The notes: generated by a model not told the origin, from the letters alone. Shown: positions 1 through 9,478, numbered from the stretch's first letter. The stretch: DNA of 62,687 nt from an uncultured Lachnospiraceae bacterium (GCA_947650005.1 CANSTU010000011.1:1-62687), one strand, 5' to 3'. Program-made: numbers and translations.

Positions 1-912
1 CACCCATTCGCAGATGTCTTTCCATACCAGCTCCCGGTCCGCTTCGTTCACCAGTTCATGCCGGTCGTTCTCATACAGCTTCAGAGCGACTTCCTTCATC
101 CCCAATTTACGGAAGGATTGGTAAACGCCTTCCACGGCTTTCCCATAATCTCCCACTGGATCTTCTCTCCCCGCCATGAATAGAATCGGCAGTTCCTTCG
201 GCATTCCTTTCAGACGCGCTTTCTCATGGAGCCTGTCGATTAGGCCGAACAGGGTGGCAAAGCCGCCCAGCGTAAAGGTAAAGCCGCAAAGCGGATCCTT
301 GTTGTATTTCGCCACCTCCGCCGCATCCCGGGACAACCAGTCCATGGACGAGACGGGATGGGAGATCCTTCGGTTGTAGCTTCCGAAAGCGAGCGCATTC
401 ACCAGGCCGCTCTTATGCTTTTCTCCCTGCAACAGGGTGAGAACGCGCACCAGCCCCTGGGAAAACCTCAGAAGTTTCTGAGGCTGCATTCCCGTTCCCA
501 TGATGATGGCTCCAGACAAGCCTTGGGCATACACGCACAGATAATTTCTCAGAATAAAGGAACCCATACTGTGGCCCATCAGCAGATAGGGGATATTCGG
601 ATATTCTTCCTGGATCCTCCGGCGTAGGCTGTGCACGTCCTCCACCACCCGATCCGGCGCATTCTCACTGCAAAAGAAGCCGTAAGGCATTCCCTCTGCC
701 ACGCTTTTGCCATGCCCCAGGTGATCATTTCCTGTCACCAAGATCCCTTTCTCTGCCAAGCTCACAGCCAGCCTGTCGTATCTGTCCACATATTCCGCCA
801 TTCCGTGCACGATCTGGAGCACACAGCAGGGGGCATTCTTTGGAATCCATTCCACTGCATGGATCCTGGTCTTTCCATCCGCGGAATCATAGTAAAATTC
901 CCTTTTATCCAT
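1..912 (-). CDS. Alpha/beta-hydrolase, monoacylglycerol lipase / serine aminopeptidase S33-like (3' end beyond window)
   Basis: The reading frame is open from an ATG at 912, preceded by GGAAGG, to the window edge, so the C-terminus is missing. The protein begins MDKREFYYDSADGKT and shows an oxyanion-side motif VHGMAEY and the nucleophile elbow GHSMGS at about residue 115, followed by a lid-like stretch. Near the visible end are the acid-side segment AGREDPVG and ENDRHE, which carries the catalytic His. These are marks of the lysophospholipase/monoacylglycerol lipase group, which hydrolyses lysophospholipids or monoglycerides. There is no signal peptide, so it is probably cytoplasmic. It follows metG after 20 bp on the same strand and may be co-transcribed. 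The substrate is not determinable from sequence. Confidence 0.88.
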   Translation of the reverse strand, partial: MDKREFYYDSADGKTRIHAVEWIPKNAPCCVLQIVHGMAEYVDRYDRLAVSLAEKGILVTGNDHLGHGKSVAEGMPYGFFCSENAPDRVVEDVHSLRRRIQEEYPNIPYLLMGHSMGSFILRNYLCVYAQGLSGAIIMGTGMQPQKLLRFSQGLVRVLTLLQGEKHKSGLVNALAFGSYNRRISHPVSSMDWLSRDAAEVAKYNKDPLCGFTFTLGGFATLFGLIDRLHEKARLKGMPKELPILFMAGREDPVGDYGKAVEGVYQSFRKLGMKEVALKLYENDRHELVNEADRELVWKDICEWV

Positions 913-932
913 CGTCAGTCCTTCCCGCCCGG

Positions 933-2909
933 TCAGCAGATTTCAGCTCCTGCCGGCATTTCCTTTTCCGGCGTCACCAATGCAAGATTTCCCTGTGCAT
1001 CCTCCGCGCACAGCAGCATGCCTTCCGACACAATACCGGCCAGGGTAGCAGGTTTTAGGTTCACCAACACCATCACCTTTTTACCAACCATTTCCTGGGC
1101 GCTGTAATGCGCCTTGATGCCGGATACGATCTGTTTCACTTCACTGCCCACGCGCACCTTGGAACACAACAGTTTTTTGGATTTCTTCACTTCCTCGCAG
1201 GATATGATTTCTCCCACCTGAAATTGCAGCTTAGCAAAATCGTCGTAGGTGATCTCCCCTTTACGTTCTATATCGATCACCGGCACATCCTCTGACTCCT
1301 TGGCGGTCTCCCCGGCCTCCTCAGTCGCTTTTCCTGCTCCAAACATAACGTCCACCTTTTCCACCACTTCCTTTATATCCAGCCGCGCGAACAGGATTTC
1401 CGGCTTATCCGTGAGCTTTGTTTTACTTGGATAATGTCCGAAAGAACCGCATTCTTCAAAGGAAGGCAGCGAGGCGCCAAGCTGTGCCGCAATCTTACCC
1501 GCTGTTTCCGGCATAAAGGGCTCCAGCAGGGAAGTGCCTATGGTGATCCCTTCCACCAGATTGTACAGTACGGTAGCCAACCTGTCCCGTTTCGCCTCAT
1601 CCTTTGCCAGGGCCCAGGGTTCGGTCTCATCGATATATTTATTGCACCGTTTAAACAGGGCAAAGATTTCCGTCATGGCATCCGCCACGCGTAGCTCTTC
1701 CATCCTGGCGCTGACTTTCCCATAAGTTGCTGTCACAACGGCCTTCAATTCCTCGTCCACCGCCTCGGCTGCGCCCTTATCCTCCACGATCCCGCCAAAG
1801 TATTTATTGCTCATGGAGATCGTCCGGTTCACCAAATTGCCCAGCGTATTCGCCAGTTCCGAATTGATCCGTTCCACGATCAGCTCCCAGCTGATCACTC
1901 CATCGTTCTCAAAGGGCATCTCATGGAGCACGAAATAGCGAACCGCATCCACGCCGAACAGATTCACAAGATCGTCCGCATACATCACGTTCCCCTTGGA
2001 CTTGCTCATTTTCCCGTCTCCCTGCAGGAGCCAGGGATGGCCGAAAATCTGTTTTGGCAGGGGCTCTCCCAACGCCATTAGGAAAATAGGCCAATAGATC
2101 GTATGGAAACGGATAATATCCTTTCCGATCAGGTGAAGATCAGCGGGCCACAGTTTCCCGTACTGCTGTGTGCTATTCCCTTGTGCATCATAGCCGATGC
2201 CTGTAATATAGTTCGTCAAGGCATCCAACCACACATAGACCACATGTCTATCGTCAAAGTCCACCGGAACACCCCATTTGAATGACGTTCTGGATACGCA
2301 CAGATCCTGCAGGCCAGGGAGCAGGAAATTATTCATCATCTCATTTTTCCGGGAAACGGGTTGAATAAACTCCGGATGCTCATTGATATGCCGGATCAGC
2401 CTATCTGCATATTTGCTCATCTTGAAAAAATAGGCCTCTTCCTTGGCCGGCTTTACTTCGCCTGCGCAGTCCGGACATTTGCCGTCCACCAACTGGGACT
2501 GCGTCCAGAACGATTCACAGGGCGTACAATAGAGCCCTTCATAATGTCCTTTATAAATGTCTCCCTGATCATACAGCTTCTTGAAAATTTTCTTCACCTG
2601 GGCCACATGATCCGGATCCGTGGTACGGATGAATTTGTCATAGGAGGTTCCCATCAGATCCCAGATCCTTTTCACCTCACCGGCCACCTTGTCCACATAT
2701 TCCTGAGGCGTCACCCCTGCATCCGCAGCCTTAATTTCAATCTTCTGCCCGTGTTCATCCGTTCCGGTCTGGAAGAACACCTCATAGCCCTCTTTCCGCT
2801 TAAATCTTGCGATGCTGTCCGCCAATACTGCCTCGTAGGTGTTGCCGATATGCGGCTTTCCGGAGGTATAAGCAATGGCAGTGGTCATATAGAACTTTCC
2901 CTTTCCCAT
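933..2909 (-). CDS. metG: Methionyl-tRNA synthetase with C-terminal tRNA-binding domain
   Basis: Charges tRNA-Met with methionine in the cytosol. The class-I signatures are both present: HIGN at residue 20 and KMSKS near residue 300. A zinc knuckle follows the pattern Cys-X2-Cys ... Cys-X2-Cys (CTPCE ... CPDC) around residues 125-150, as in clostridial and archaeal-type MetRS. The last ~110 residues form an EMAP/Trbp111-like tRNA-binding OB-fold (KLQFQVGEI ... SEGMLLCAED), the usual dimerisation domain. I chose the ATG at 2909 because AAAGGAG lies just upstream and the protein then begins MGKGKFYMTT; an in-frame upstream ATG at 2960 has no such site and lies in the leader. The length, 658 residues, is normal. 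Upstream is a T-box leader with its own promoter and terminator, so expression should rise when tRNA-Met is uncharged. Confidence 0.97.
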   Translation of the reverse strand: MGKGKFYMTTAIAYTSGKPHIGNTYEAVLADSIARFKRKEGYEVFFQTGTDEHGQKIEIKAADAGVTPQEYVDKVAGEVKRIWDLMGTSYDKFIRTTDPDHVAQVKKIFKKLYDQGDIYKGHYEGLYCTPCESFWTQSQLVDGKCPDCAGEVKPAKEEAYFFKMSKYADRLIRHINEHPEFIQPVSRKNEMMNNFLLPGLQDLCVSRTSFKWGVPVDFDDRHVVYVWLDALTNYITGIGYDAQGNSTQQYGKLWPADLHLIGKDIIRFHTIYWPIFLMALGEPLPKQIFGHPWLLQGDGKMSKSKGNVMYADDLVNLFGVDAVRYFVLHEMPFENDGVISWELIVERINSELANTLGNLVNRTISMSNKYFGGIVEDKGAAEAVDEELKAVVTATYGKVSARMEELRVADAMTEIFALFKRCNKYIDETEPWALAKDEAKRDRLATVLYNLVEGITIGTSLLEPFMPETAGKIAAQLGASLPSFEECGSFGHYPSKTKLTDKPEILFARLDIKEVVEKVDVMFGAGKATEEAGETAKESEDVPVIDIERKGEITYDDFAKLQFQVGEIISCEEVKKSKKLLCSKVRVGSEVKQIVSGIKAHYSAQEMVGKKVMVLVNLKPATLAGIVSEGMLLCAEDAQGNLALVTPEKEMPAGAEIC

Positions 2910-2971
2910 CGTTCTTTTCTCCTTTCCTGTATGGGGAAAAACCGCCGGGCTGCATAGCATCCCGGACGAAT

Positions 2972-3024
2972 AACAAAAGCCCGTCCCCCTGTTTTAAGCT
3001 TTTGTTAAAACAAGAAGACGGGCT
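2972..3024 (-). terminator. T-box-regulated intrinsic terminator before metG
   Basis: On the minus strand AGCCCGTC pairs with GACGGGCT, an inner GTTTTAA/TTAAAAC extends the stem, and TTTTGTT follows. The 5' arm overlaps the T-box antiterminator bases, as the mechanism requires. Confidence 0.88.
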
Positions 3025-3351
3025 GTTCACCCGTGGTACCACTTCTCTTCACCCGATCCTCACAGACAGGGCCTTCGCAGGTACGCAGCCTCTTTGCGGC
3101 CTGATACCCTGCCGCTATAACAGGCGGCGCCTGTCGCAGCCTTGCCGTCCCTATCCGGTACGGTTCGGTGCGCTGCTCGAAAAGCCATTTTCCATCCGTT
3201 TTCCCTCGTCCTCTCTCAGCATGTGCGCTCTGTCTTTGCCACATGAGGCCTTCTCTGTAAAGCTTCCACGGATGTACTCTCTTTCTCATCGCGTTTCTCA
3301 TATACTGCTTCGCCTGGTAAAGGACGCATGTCCAGGCCTTTGACGAAGATT
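2972..3351 (-). promoter_or_regulatory. T-box leader of metG (probable Met specifier)
   Basis: The minus-strand RNA from about 3351 carries the T-box core GTGGTACCAC (3033-3042) followed by GGGTGAACAGCCCGTC, where the antiterminator competes with the terminator. In Stem I, CGGATG-side and CATCCG-side segments (3269-3274 with 3193-3198) pair to close a specifier loop. An AGTA E-loop motif (3275-3278) lies on one side and GAAAATGG on the other, placing ATG (3186-3188) at the specifier position. The motif is clear; the specifier assignment is my inference and agrees with the downstream metG. Confidence 0.88.
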
Positions 3352-3357
3352 AGTTTT

Positions 3358-3386
3358 AGATTAGCACATCTTTTCAGTATTGTCAA
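3358..3386 (-). promoter_or_regulatory. Sigma-A promoter of metG leader
   Basis: Consensus TTGACA (complement of 3381-3386), a 17-bp spacer, then an extended -10 TGC-TAATCT (3358-3363). It lies just downstream of the hydroxyacid dehydrogenase stop and starts the T-box RNA near 3351. Confidence 0.75.
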
Positions 3387-3431
3387 ATTCGTAAAAGGGT
3401 TGGCCGCTAGACGGATAAAACGGTAAAATCC

Positions 3432-4391
3432 CTACCTGCAGTATCCCGTTTCCAAATCCACAACATGCAGCAGTTCTTCTCCCCGCAGATAACGGCTGAG
3501 ATTATCCGCAAAAATATCGGCAATCTGCTCCAGGGTTTCCGGGAGCGAATATCCGCCGGAAACATGGGGCGTGATCACAGCGCCAGGCGCATCCCACAGT
3601 GGATGGTCTGCAGGGAGGGGTTCCGGATCCGTCACGTCCAGGGACACGCCCGCGATCCTGCCGGCATACAAGGCATCGCTCAGGGCATCCGTATCGACGG
3701 CCGTTCCCCGGCCCACATTCAACACGATCGTATTCGGTCCGAGGAGCGCGATGCGCTCCCGGTTCAGCGTATGATAGGTGGATGCGTTTCCCGGAAGGCT
3801 CATTGCCACAACATCGGCCCGGGGCAAGAGACGGCTTAACTCATCCATTCCCCACAGTTCATCCACTTCCGCGGGTTTACGGCCCAAACGACGCTTCACA
3901 CCGATCACATAGCAGCCTAATGCCTTCATCTTCCCGGCAAACGCTGTTCCGATGTCCCCCAGGCCGATCACCAAAACAGTGCTTCCCCGAACCACTCCCA
4001 CATGCCCTTCGCTCTTCCATAAATGGCTCATTTGATTGGCATAATAGTAATGCAGTTTTTTACGAAGCATAAAAAGGCAGGCAATCATGTGTTCTGAAAT
4101 GGCAAGGCCATAGGCTCCCGTGGCATTGGTCAAAACGGCCCCCTCGGGCAGCATACCGGGCGCGCAGTATCCTTCCGTCCCCGCATTATTCAGCTGCAGC
4201 CACTTGAGTTTTTTCGCCTGCTTCACCTGCTCCGGTCTTTCGGGATTGCCCAGCAGCACATCTGTATCCGCCAGCAGCTCTTCCGTCAGTTTCTCTTTTT
4301 CACAAAAGAACAGTTCCGTTCCTTCCCCCGCAGCCTTCCTGATCCGTTCCCGCTGCTTTCCTGTGAAAGGGGGCGTTATGACAATCTTCAT
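3432..4391 (-). CDS. D-isomer-specific 2-hydroxyacid dehydrogenase (NAD-binding)
   Basis: A 319-residue cytosolic oxidoreductase of the PGDH/glyoxylate reductase family, which interconverts 2-keto acids and D-2-hydroxy acids with NAD(P)H. It shows the dinucleotide motif IGLGDIG around residue 143, the NVGRGTAVD segment with the substrate-side Arg, DPEPLP, and the catalytic His in ITPHVSGG. The ATG at 4391 follows AGGAAGG; the open frame extends further upstream but only into a repeat-rich intergenic segment. The substrate is unknown. There is no C-terminal ACT domain, so it is not a full-length SerA. It lies downstream of rpe on the same strand with a 144-bp gap that holds a two-hairpin repeat, so co-transcription is uncertain. 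Confidence 0.9.
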   Translation of the reverse strand: MKIVITPPFTGKQRERIRKAAGEGTELFFCEKEKLTEELLADTDVLLGNPERPEQVKQAKKLKWLQLNNAGTEGYCAPGMLPEGAVLTNATGAYGLAISEHMIACLFMLRKKLHYYYANQMSHLWKSEGHVGVVRGSTVLVIGLGDIGTAFAGKMKALGCYVIGVKRRLGRKPAEVDELWGMDELSRLLPRADVVAMSLPGNASTYHTLNRERIALLGPNTIVLNVGRGTAVDTDALSDALYAGRIAGVSLDVTDPEPLPADHPLWDAPGAVITPHVSGGYSLPETLEQIADIFADNLSRYLRGEELLHVVDLETGYCR

Positions 4392-4402
4392 GATAACCTT
4401 CC

Positions 4403-4460
4403 TGCCCGTTTTAGAGGGCATAAATTCATGGTTAAAAAGGGCTATAGGCCATTTCTCAGC
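4403..4460. repeat. Dispersed two-hairpin intergenic repeat, copy 1
   Basis: TGCCC-gttttaga-GGGCA (4403-4420), then ATAAATTCATGGTT and a second imperfect hairpin ending TTTCTCAGCCT. The stretch from the first hairpin through ATAAATTCATGGTT also occurs near 58751. Confidence 0.6.
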
Positions 4461-4535
4461 CTGACCGCCATCTGCCGCCAGGCTGCTCCACCATCCAGGG
4501 AACTTTGCGTTCGATCCCAAAGGCGCAAAGGAGAC

Positions 4536-5195
4536 TCACACGCCCGTCTCCATCGTTTCCATCATTCCCTGCACATTTTCCGCAATGTCCCCGGAAAACA
4601 CTGCAGAGCCCGCCACGATCACATTGGCCCCGGCCTCAAGAACCTCCTTCAGGTTGTCCCTTGTAATGCCGCCATCCACCTCCACGTCCACATCCAATCC
4701 TCTATCCGCTATGATTCGGCGGGCTTCCCGAATTCTCTCTGTAGACGCCGCAATATATTTCTGGCCCCCGAAACCTGGTTCCACCGTCATGATCAGCAGC
4801 ATATCGATTCGATCCAGGTAAGGTGCCGCCTCCGATACAGGGGTGGCAGGCTTAATGGAAAGGCCTACCCGTTTTCCCAGGCTGCGAATCCGCTCCAGGG
4901 TCTGTCCCACGTCCCGACATGCTTCCAGATGCACCGTGATGATATCAGCCCCTCCGGATGCGAATTCCTCCACATACCGGATGGGATCCTCCACCATCAG
5001 GTGTACGTCAAATACCATGCCCGTGGCCTTTCGCAGGGAAGAGACCACGCACATGCCAAAGGAAATAGCCGGAACAAACATGCCATCCATAATATCGATA
5101 TGCAGATATTTGGCGCCCGCCCCATGCGCCAGGTCGATTTGCTCTCCCAACCTGGCGCAGTCCGCGGCCAGGATCGATGGTGATAAAATATTCAT
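4536..5195 (-). CDS. rpe: Ribulose-phosphate 3-epimerase
   Basis: Interconverts D-ribulose 5-phosphate and D-xylulose 5-phosphate in the pentose phosphate pathway. The 219-residue TIM barrel shows all family blocks in order: SPSILAADCARLG at the N-terminus, HIDIMDGMFVPAISFG (metal His/Asp), VHLMVEDP, MTVEPGFGGQKY, DVEVDGGI (catalytic Asp) and VAGSAVFSG (phosphate loop). I prefer the ATG at 5195, seven bases after GGGAAAGG, over an in-frame TTG at 5216. It follows the transketolase C-subunit after 27 bp and ends a block that turns arabinose into xylulose 5-phosphate and on into the non-oxidative pentose phosphate pathway, so it is probably part of that operon. Confidence 0.96.
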   Translation of the reverse strand: MNILSPSILAADCARLGEQIDLAHGAGAKYLHIDIMDGMFVPAISFGMCVVSSLRKATGMVFDVHLMVEDPIRYVEEFASGGADIITVHLEACRDVGQTLERIRSLGKRVGLSIKPATPVSEAAPYLDRIDMLLIMTVEPGFGGQKYIAASTERIREARRIIADRGLDVDVEVDGGITRDNLKEVLEAGANVIVAGSAVFSGDIAENVQGMMETMETGV

Positions 5196-5222
5196 TGGAT
5201 AACCTTTCCCAGCCAAGCGTCT

Positions 5223-6173
5223 TTATTTAACGAATTCTTTTACCTTCCCGTAAATACCTTCCGCATCCAGACCGTACTTCGCCACCAGGGCCCCTGCGGA
5301 GCCGGATTCTCCGAAGATATCGTTCATACCAATGCGCAGCACAGGTACCGGAGCCTTTTCAGAAAGCGCTTCACACACGGCGCCGCCCAGACCGCCGATG
5401 ACGGAATGTTCCTCTGCCGTCACCACCCGGCCGGTTTTCTTCGCTGAACGCACAATCAACTCCTCGTCCAGGGGCTTGATGGTATGGATGTTGATCACTT
5501 CTGCGCTGATCCCATCCGCTGCCAGCTTGTCCGCCGCCTCCAGGGCTTCGCACACACAGATGCCCGTGGCGACGATCGTTACGTCGCTGCCTTCCCGCAG
5601 GAGCACGCCCTTTCCGATTTCGAATTGGTAGCCATCTTCGTCATTGATCACCGGGACGGCCGCACGTCCGAAACGCAGATATACAGGGCCTTCATATTCG
5701 ATCGCCGCGCGCACCGCTTCCCGCGCTTCCACCGCGTCGCTTGGGTTGATCACCACCATACCGGGGATCACGCGCATCAAAGCAATATCTTCCAGGCACT
5801 GGTGGGAAGCGCCGTCCTCGCCCACAGTGATTCCCGCATGGGTGGCTCCGATCTTCACATTCAAATGGGGATAACCGATGGAATTGCGCACCTGCTCATA
5901 GGCTCTGCCCGCCGCAAACATGGCAAAAGAGCTGGCAAAGGGAATCTTTCCCACAGTGGAAAGCCCAGCCGCAATTCCCATCATATCGCATTCCGCAATG
6001 CCGCAGTCGATATGCCGATCCGGGAACGCCTTCTGGAAAGTATTCGTCTTAGTGGCATTGGCCAGATCTGCATCCAGCACCACGAGATTTTCATATTTTG
6101 CACCGAATTCAGCCAGCGCTTTGCCGTAAGCTTCCCTGGTTGCGATTTTCGTGCCATTCTTTACTTCTGACAT
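5223..6173 (-). CDS. Transketolase, C-terminal subunit (pyrimidine-binding and C-terminal domains)
   Basis: A 316-residue second half of a split transketolase. It carries the pyrimidine-binding TPP domain (FIDCGIAE-type segment reading HIDCGIAECDMMGIAAGL, and GITVGEDGASHQ) and the C-terminal transketolase domain (GRVVTAEEHSVIGGLGGAV). It pairs with the N-subunit encoded just upstream; its ATG overlaps the end of that gene by 13 bp, which suggests translational coupling and 1:1 synthesis. The complex moves two-carbon ketol units between pentose, triose and hexose phosphates. Split transketolases are common in Clostridia, so the gap between halves is not a frameshift: the downstream start has its own ATG. 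Confidence 0.95.
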   Translation of the reverse strand: MSEVKNGTKIATREAYGKALAEFGAKYENLVVLDADLANATKTNTFQKAFPDRHIDCGIAECDMMGIAAGLSTVGKIPFASSFAMFAAGRAYEQVRNSIGYPHLNVKIGATHAGITVGEDGASHQCLEDIALMRVIPGMVVINPSDAVEAREAVRAAIEYEGPVYLRFGRAAVPVINDEDGYQFEIGKGVLLREGSDVTIVATGICVCEALEAADKLAADGISAEVINIHTIKPLDEELIVRSAKKTGRVVTAEEHSVIGGLGGAVCEALSEKAPVPVLRIGMNDIFGESGSAGALVAKYGLDAEGIYGKVKEFVK

Positions 6174-6997
6174 AACGCTTCACCCACTTTCTCCAAATCT
6201 GCCATGGCCACCGCATACTGTTCGTCATTGGGAGCCGTCCCATGCCAAGCGACCTGCCCCTCCATGAAGGAAACGCCCTTCCCCTTCAGGCTGTGGGCCA
6301 CGATCGCTGTGGGCATTCCCTTCGTTTCCCGCGCTTTTGCAAAAGCCGCTCGGAGTGCGTCAAAATCGTGGGCGTCCACGTTGATCACATGGAAATTAAA
6401 CGCCTCGAATTTCTTGTCAATGGGATAAGGCGAGCAGACCTGATCCACAGGCCCGTCGATCTGCAGGCCGTTATTATCCACGATCACCACCAGATTGTCC
6501 AGCTTATGGAAACCTGCGAACATGGCCGCTTCCCACACCTGTCCCTCTTCGATTTCCCCGTCTCCCAGAAGCGTATAGACACGGAAATCCTTTTGATCCA
6601 TCTTACCGCCCAGCGCCATACCCACCGCAGCGGAGATGCCCTGACCTAGGGAGCCTGTGGACATATCCACGCCGGGTACATGCTGTTTACAGGGGTGCCC
6701 CTGCAGGTATGAGCCCAGTTTACGCAGGGTGGCCAGATCCTCCACCGGGAAATATCCCTTGTGAGCCAGAGTAGAATACAGTCCCGGCGCAGTATGGCCC
6801 TTGGAAAGCACAAAGCGGTCCCTGTCCGGATCTTCGGGTTCTTTTGGATTTACGTTCATTTCTTCAAAATATAGATAGGTAAATATGTCCGCCGCGGAAA
6901 GAGAGCCGCCGGGATGCCCTGCTTTTGCGCTGTGCACACCTGTAATGATCCCCTTGCGGATCTCATTCGCCAATTTGGCGAGTTCCAGATTTTCCAT
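6161..6997 (-). CDS. Transketolase, N-terminal subunit (TPP diphosphate-binding domain)
   Basis: A 278-residue first half of a two-subunit transketolase. The thiamine-diphosphate motif begins GDGEIEEGQVWEA and ends NNGLQIDG, and the conserved HPGGSLSAADI and GSLGQGISAAVGMALG blocks are present. The ATG at 6997 follows GGAGGAGAG. It precedes the C-subunit with a 13-bp overlap. A 168-bp gap separates it from araD. A TTGTATAG half-site near 7085-7096 resembles the AraR operator half-sites upstream of araR, so it may be under the same control, although I see no convincing promoter there. Confidence 0.95.
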   Translation of the reverse strand: MENLELAKLANEIRKGIITGVHSAKAGHPGGSLSAADIFTYLYFEEMNVNPKEPEDPDRDRFVLSKGHTAPGLYSTLAHKGYFPVEDLATLRKLGSYLQGHPCKQHVPGVDMSTGSLGQGISAAVGMALGGKMDQKDFRVYTLLGDGEIEEGQVWEAAMFAGFHKLDNLVVIVDNNGLQIDGPVDQVCSPYPIDKKFEAFNFHVINVDAHDFDALRAAFAKARETKGMPTAIVAHSLKGKGVSFMEGQVAWHGTAPNDEQYAVAMADLEKVGEALCQK

Positions 6998-7165
6998 TTA
7001 TTCTCTCCTCCATCCTTTTAGCCGTCCCCCAGCGCCTTTTCTCGACCTCACCGAAATACACGCCATCTGTATTCTGCGCGATAGGTCTATACAAAGACGC
7101 TTTAGAGAGACAGATTTTATTCTCACTTATAATAAACAATACCCCAAGTGACAGTCTATCCTATT

Positions 7166-7864
7166 TTATCCGTTTTGTCCATAGTAAGCATTTGCTCCGT
7201 GCTTTCTGTAATAATGCTTATCCTGCAGCTCCCTTGGCGCCGGCTGGACATGAGGTTGGATGATCTCGGTGCGGTAGGCCATTTTCGCCACCTCTTCCAG
7301 CACCGCCGCGTTATGCACGGCCTCGTGCGCATCCTTTCCCCAGGTAAAAGGACCGTGGTTCTTACAGAGCACCGCCGGGACGGCCACCGGATCCTTTCCC
7401 AAGGCCATGAATTCATTTACGATCAGATGCCCTGTATTTTCCTCATAGGCGTCTTCAATCTCCTCTTTGGTCAGGCACCTGACGCAGGGCACCTCCCTAT
7501 AGATATAATCCGCATGGGTGGTTCCGTAGCAGGGGATGGAACGCCCCGCCTGCGCCCAGCTTGTGGCATAAGGGGAATGGGTATGGACGATCCCCCCCAC
7601 CTGCGTAAATGCTTTGTACAGTTCCACATGGGTGGCGGTATCCGAGGAGGGATTATATCTTCCTTCCACTTTCCTGCCCTCTAAATCCACGATCACCATA
7701 TCCTCCCAGCAAAGCTTATCATACTCCACGCCGCTGGGCTTAATGGCAAACAAGCCGCTTTCCCGGTCAATCTCACTCACGTTTCCCCAGGTAAATGTAA
7801 CGAGTCCGTATTTGGGAAGAAGCATATTGGCTTCATAGACCCTTTTCTTTAATTCTTCTAACAT
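7166..7864 (-). CDS. araD: L-ribulose-5-phosphate 4-epimerase
   Basis: Converts L-ribulose 5-phosphate to D-xylulose 5-phosphate, the last arabinose-specific step. The 232-residue length matches AraD of enterobacteria. The class-II aldolase-fold metal site is seen in HTHSPYATSWAQAG, followed by IPCYGTTHADYIYREVPC and the family block HGPFTWG-KDAHEAVHNA. GNVSEIDRE and IKPSGVEYD form the phosphate-binding part. The start at 7864 (MLEELKKR) follows GGAGGGCGTT, better than a codon four positions earlier. It lies 13 bp after the FGGY kinase, in the arabinose operon. Confidence 0.97.
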   Translation of the reverse strand: MLEELKKRVYEANMLLPKYGLVTFTWGNVSEIDRESGLFAIKPSGVEYDKLCWEDMVIVDLEGRKVEGRYNPSSDTATHVELYKAFTQVGGIVHTHSPYATSWAQAGRSIPCYGTTHADYIYREVPCVRCLTKEEIEDAYEENTGHLIVNEFMALGKDPVAVPAVLCKNHGPFTWGKDAHEAVHNAAVLEEVAKMAYRTEIIQPHVQPAPRELQDKHYYRKHGANAYYGQNG

Positions 7865-7877
7865 AACGCCCTCCACA

Positions 7878-9473
7878 TCAAATCAGATTTTCCACTGCCG
7901 CCCTTTCGATGGCAAGGCCCGCGGCATACCGTTTCACAAAAATATTGAAGCCCTCCACATCCTTTTCATGCGGGGCAATCTCCACGCCCTCCTGTCCTGC
8001 GAATACCGCGCGGTTCAGGAAAGAGGACAGGCTTTCGTCCTCCTGTTTCCGGATCATGTAGGACGCCAGCACGGCGATTCCCCAGGCGCCGCCTTCTCCT
8101 GCGGTTTCCATCACCGTCACAGGAGTATTCACCGCTGCCGCCATCAGCTTCTGTCCCACCTCTTTGGTCTTGAACAGTCCGCCATGGCCGATCATCCGGT
8201 CGATCCGGATGCCTTCCTCCTTCAGCAGGATATCCAGCCCGGTTTTCAGCGCTCCAAGGGAGGTGAGCAGATGGACACGCATGAAGTTCGCCAGATTAAA
8301 GTGGTTCTCCGGATTCCGCACGAATAACGGACGGCCTTCCTCAAATCCAGTGATATGTTCCCCGGAAAAGTAATTATAAGCCAACAGGCCGCCGCAGTCC
8401 GGATCGCCCTCCAACGCTTTGCGGTACAGCGTCCCATACAGCTCGTTTTTGTCCACCTTCATTCCGAAGGCCTGCGTAAATTCCTCAAACAGGTTGATCC
8501 AAGCGTTCAGATCCGAGGTACAGTTATTGCAGTGCACCATAGCCACCGGATTCCCGTCAGGCGTGCTCACGATATCGATTTCCGGATGTACCTTTTTTAA
8601 ACCGCCCTCTAAAACCACCTGGGCGAATACGCTGGTACCCGCTGACACGTTGCTGGTTCTCACCTCCACGCTGTTCGTAGCCACCATACCCGTTCCAGCG
8701 TCTCCCTCCGGCGGGCAAAGGGAAATACCTGCCTGCAGGTTCCCGGACACGTCCAGAAGCTTAGCTCCTTCCTGTGTCAGCCGTCCTGCTTCCTCTCCCG
8801 CCACTAGGATTTCCGGCAGAATATCGATCAGCTTCCAGGGGAAGTTTTCCTCCGCGATCAGTCCTTCAAAGGTATCGATCATATGCGTACTGTAATGCCT
8901 GGTTCCGGGATCGATGGGCATCATGCCCGCCGCCTCTCCGATGCCGATCACCTTTCTCCCTGTCAGCTTCCAGTGGACATATCCCTCCAGCGTGGTCAGA
9001 AAGGCGATCTGCTTCACGTGCTCTTCCCGATTCAGAATCGCCTGGTAGAGATGGGCGATGCTCCACCTTTGGGGAATATTGAATCCGAATTCTTTCGTCA
9101 GCTTCACGGAGGCTTCCTCTGTGATGGTATTTCTCCAGGTACGGAAGGGCACCAGCAATTTCCCCGCCTCATCAAAGGGCAGATAGCCGTGCATCATGGC
9201 GCTGAAACCGATGGCTCCCACCGTAGTAAGGGTTATGCCGTACTTTTCCTGTACATCCTTTGCCATCTCGCTGTAGCTGTCCTGAAGGCCTGTCCAGATG
9301 TCCTCCTGGCTGTAGGTCCAAATCCCGTTTTCAAAACGGTTCTCCCACTCATGATTGCCGGCAGCAATGGGCTTGTTATCCTCTCCCACCAGAACCGCCT
9401 TGATTCTGGTGGAACCGAATTCAATGCCAAGGGCGGTTCTGCCGTCTTGTATCATCCGTTTGATATTTTCCAT
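7878..9473 (-). CDS. FGGY-family carbohydrate kinase, probable L-ribulokinase (AraK-type)
   Basis: A 531-residue sugar kinase. The N-terminal ATPase-fold motif is [14 protein letters not shown] and the second domain carries SAGTSVFAQ and [13 protein letters not shown]. It reads as a xylulokinase-like FGGY protein rather than as a classical AraB. In clostridia such a protein (AraK of Clostridium acetobutylicum) was shown to be the non-orthologous L-ribulokinase. Its place between araA and araD supplies the only kinase of the pathway here, so I infer L-ribulose phosphorylation. The ATG at 9473 follows AGGAGCAAAGT. The 173-bp gap to araA holds tandem repeats. A D-xylulokinase or dual role cannot be excluded. 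Confidence 0.85.
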   Translation of the reverse strand: MENIKRMIQDGRTALGIEFGSTRIKAVLVGEDNKPIAAGNHEWENRFENGIWTYSQEDIWTGLQDSYSEMAKDVQEKYGITLTTVGAIGFSAMMHGYLPFDEAGKLLVPFRTWRNTITEEASVKLTKEFGFNIPQRWSIAHLYQAILNREEHVKQIAFLTTLEGYVHWKLTGRKVIGIGEAAGMMPIDPGTRHYSTHMIDTFEGLIAEENFPWKLIDILPEILVAGEEAGRLTQEGAKLLDVSGNLQAGISLCPPEGDAGTGMVATNSVEVRTSNVSAGTSVFAQVVLEGGLKKVHPEIDIVSTPDGNPVAMVHCNNCTSDLNAWINLFEEFTQAFGMKVDKNELYGTLYRKALEGDPDCGGLLAYNYFSGEHITGFEEGRPLFVRNPENHFNLANFMRVHLLTSLGALKTGLDILLKEEGIRIDRMIGHGGLFKTKEVGQKLMAAAVNTPVTVMETAGEGGAWGIAVLASYMIRKQEDESLSSFLNRAVFAGQEGVEIAPHEKDVEGFNIFVKRYAAGLAIERAAVENLI

Positions 9474-9478
9474 ACTTT

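Noticed and set aside
4392-4535. 44-residue N-terminal extension of the hydroxyacid dehydrogenase
   Set aside because: The extension translates the two-hairpin repeat, and a good ribosome-binding site precedes the internal ATG at 4391.
5223-6997. Transketolase broken by a frameshift
   Set aside because: The two halves end and begin at the usual domain boundary, overlap by 13 bp and each has its own start; this is the normal split clostridial form.
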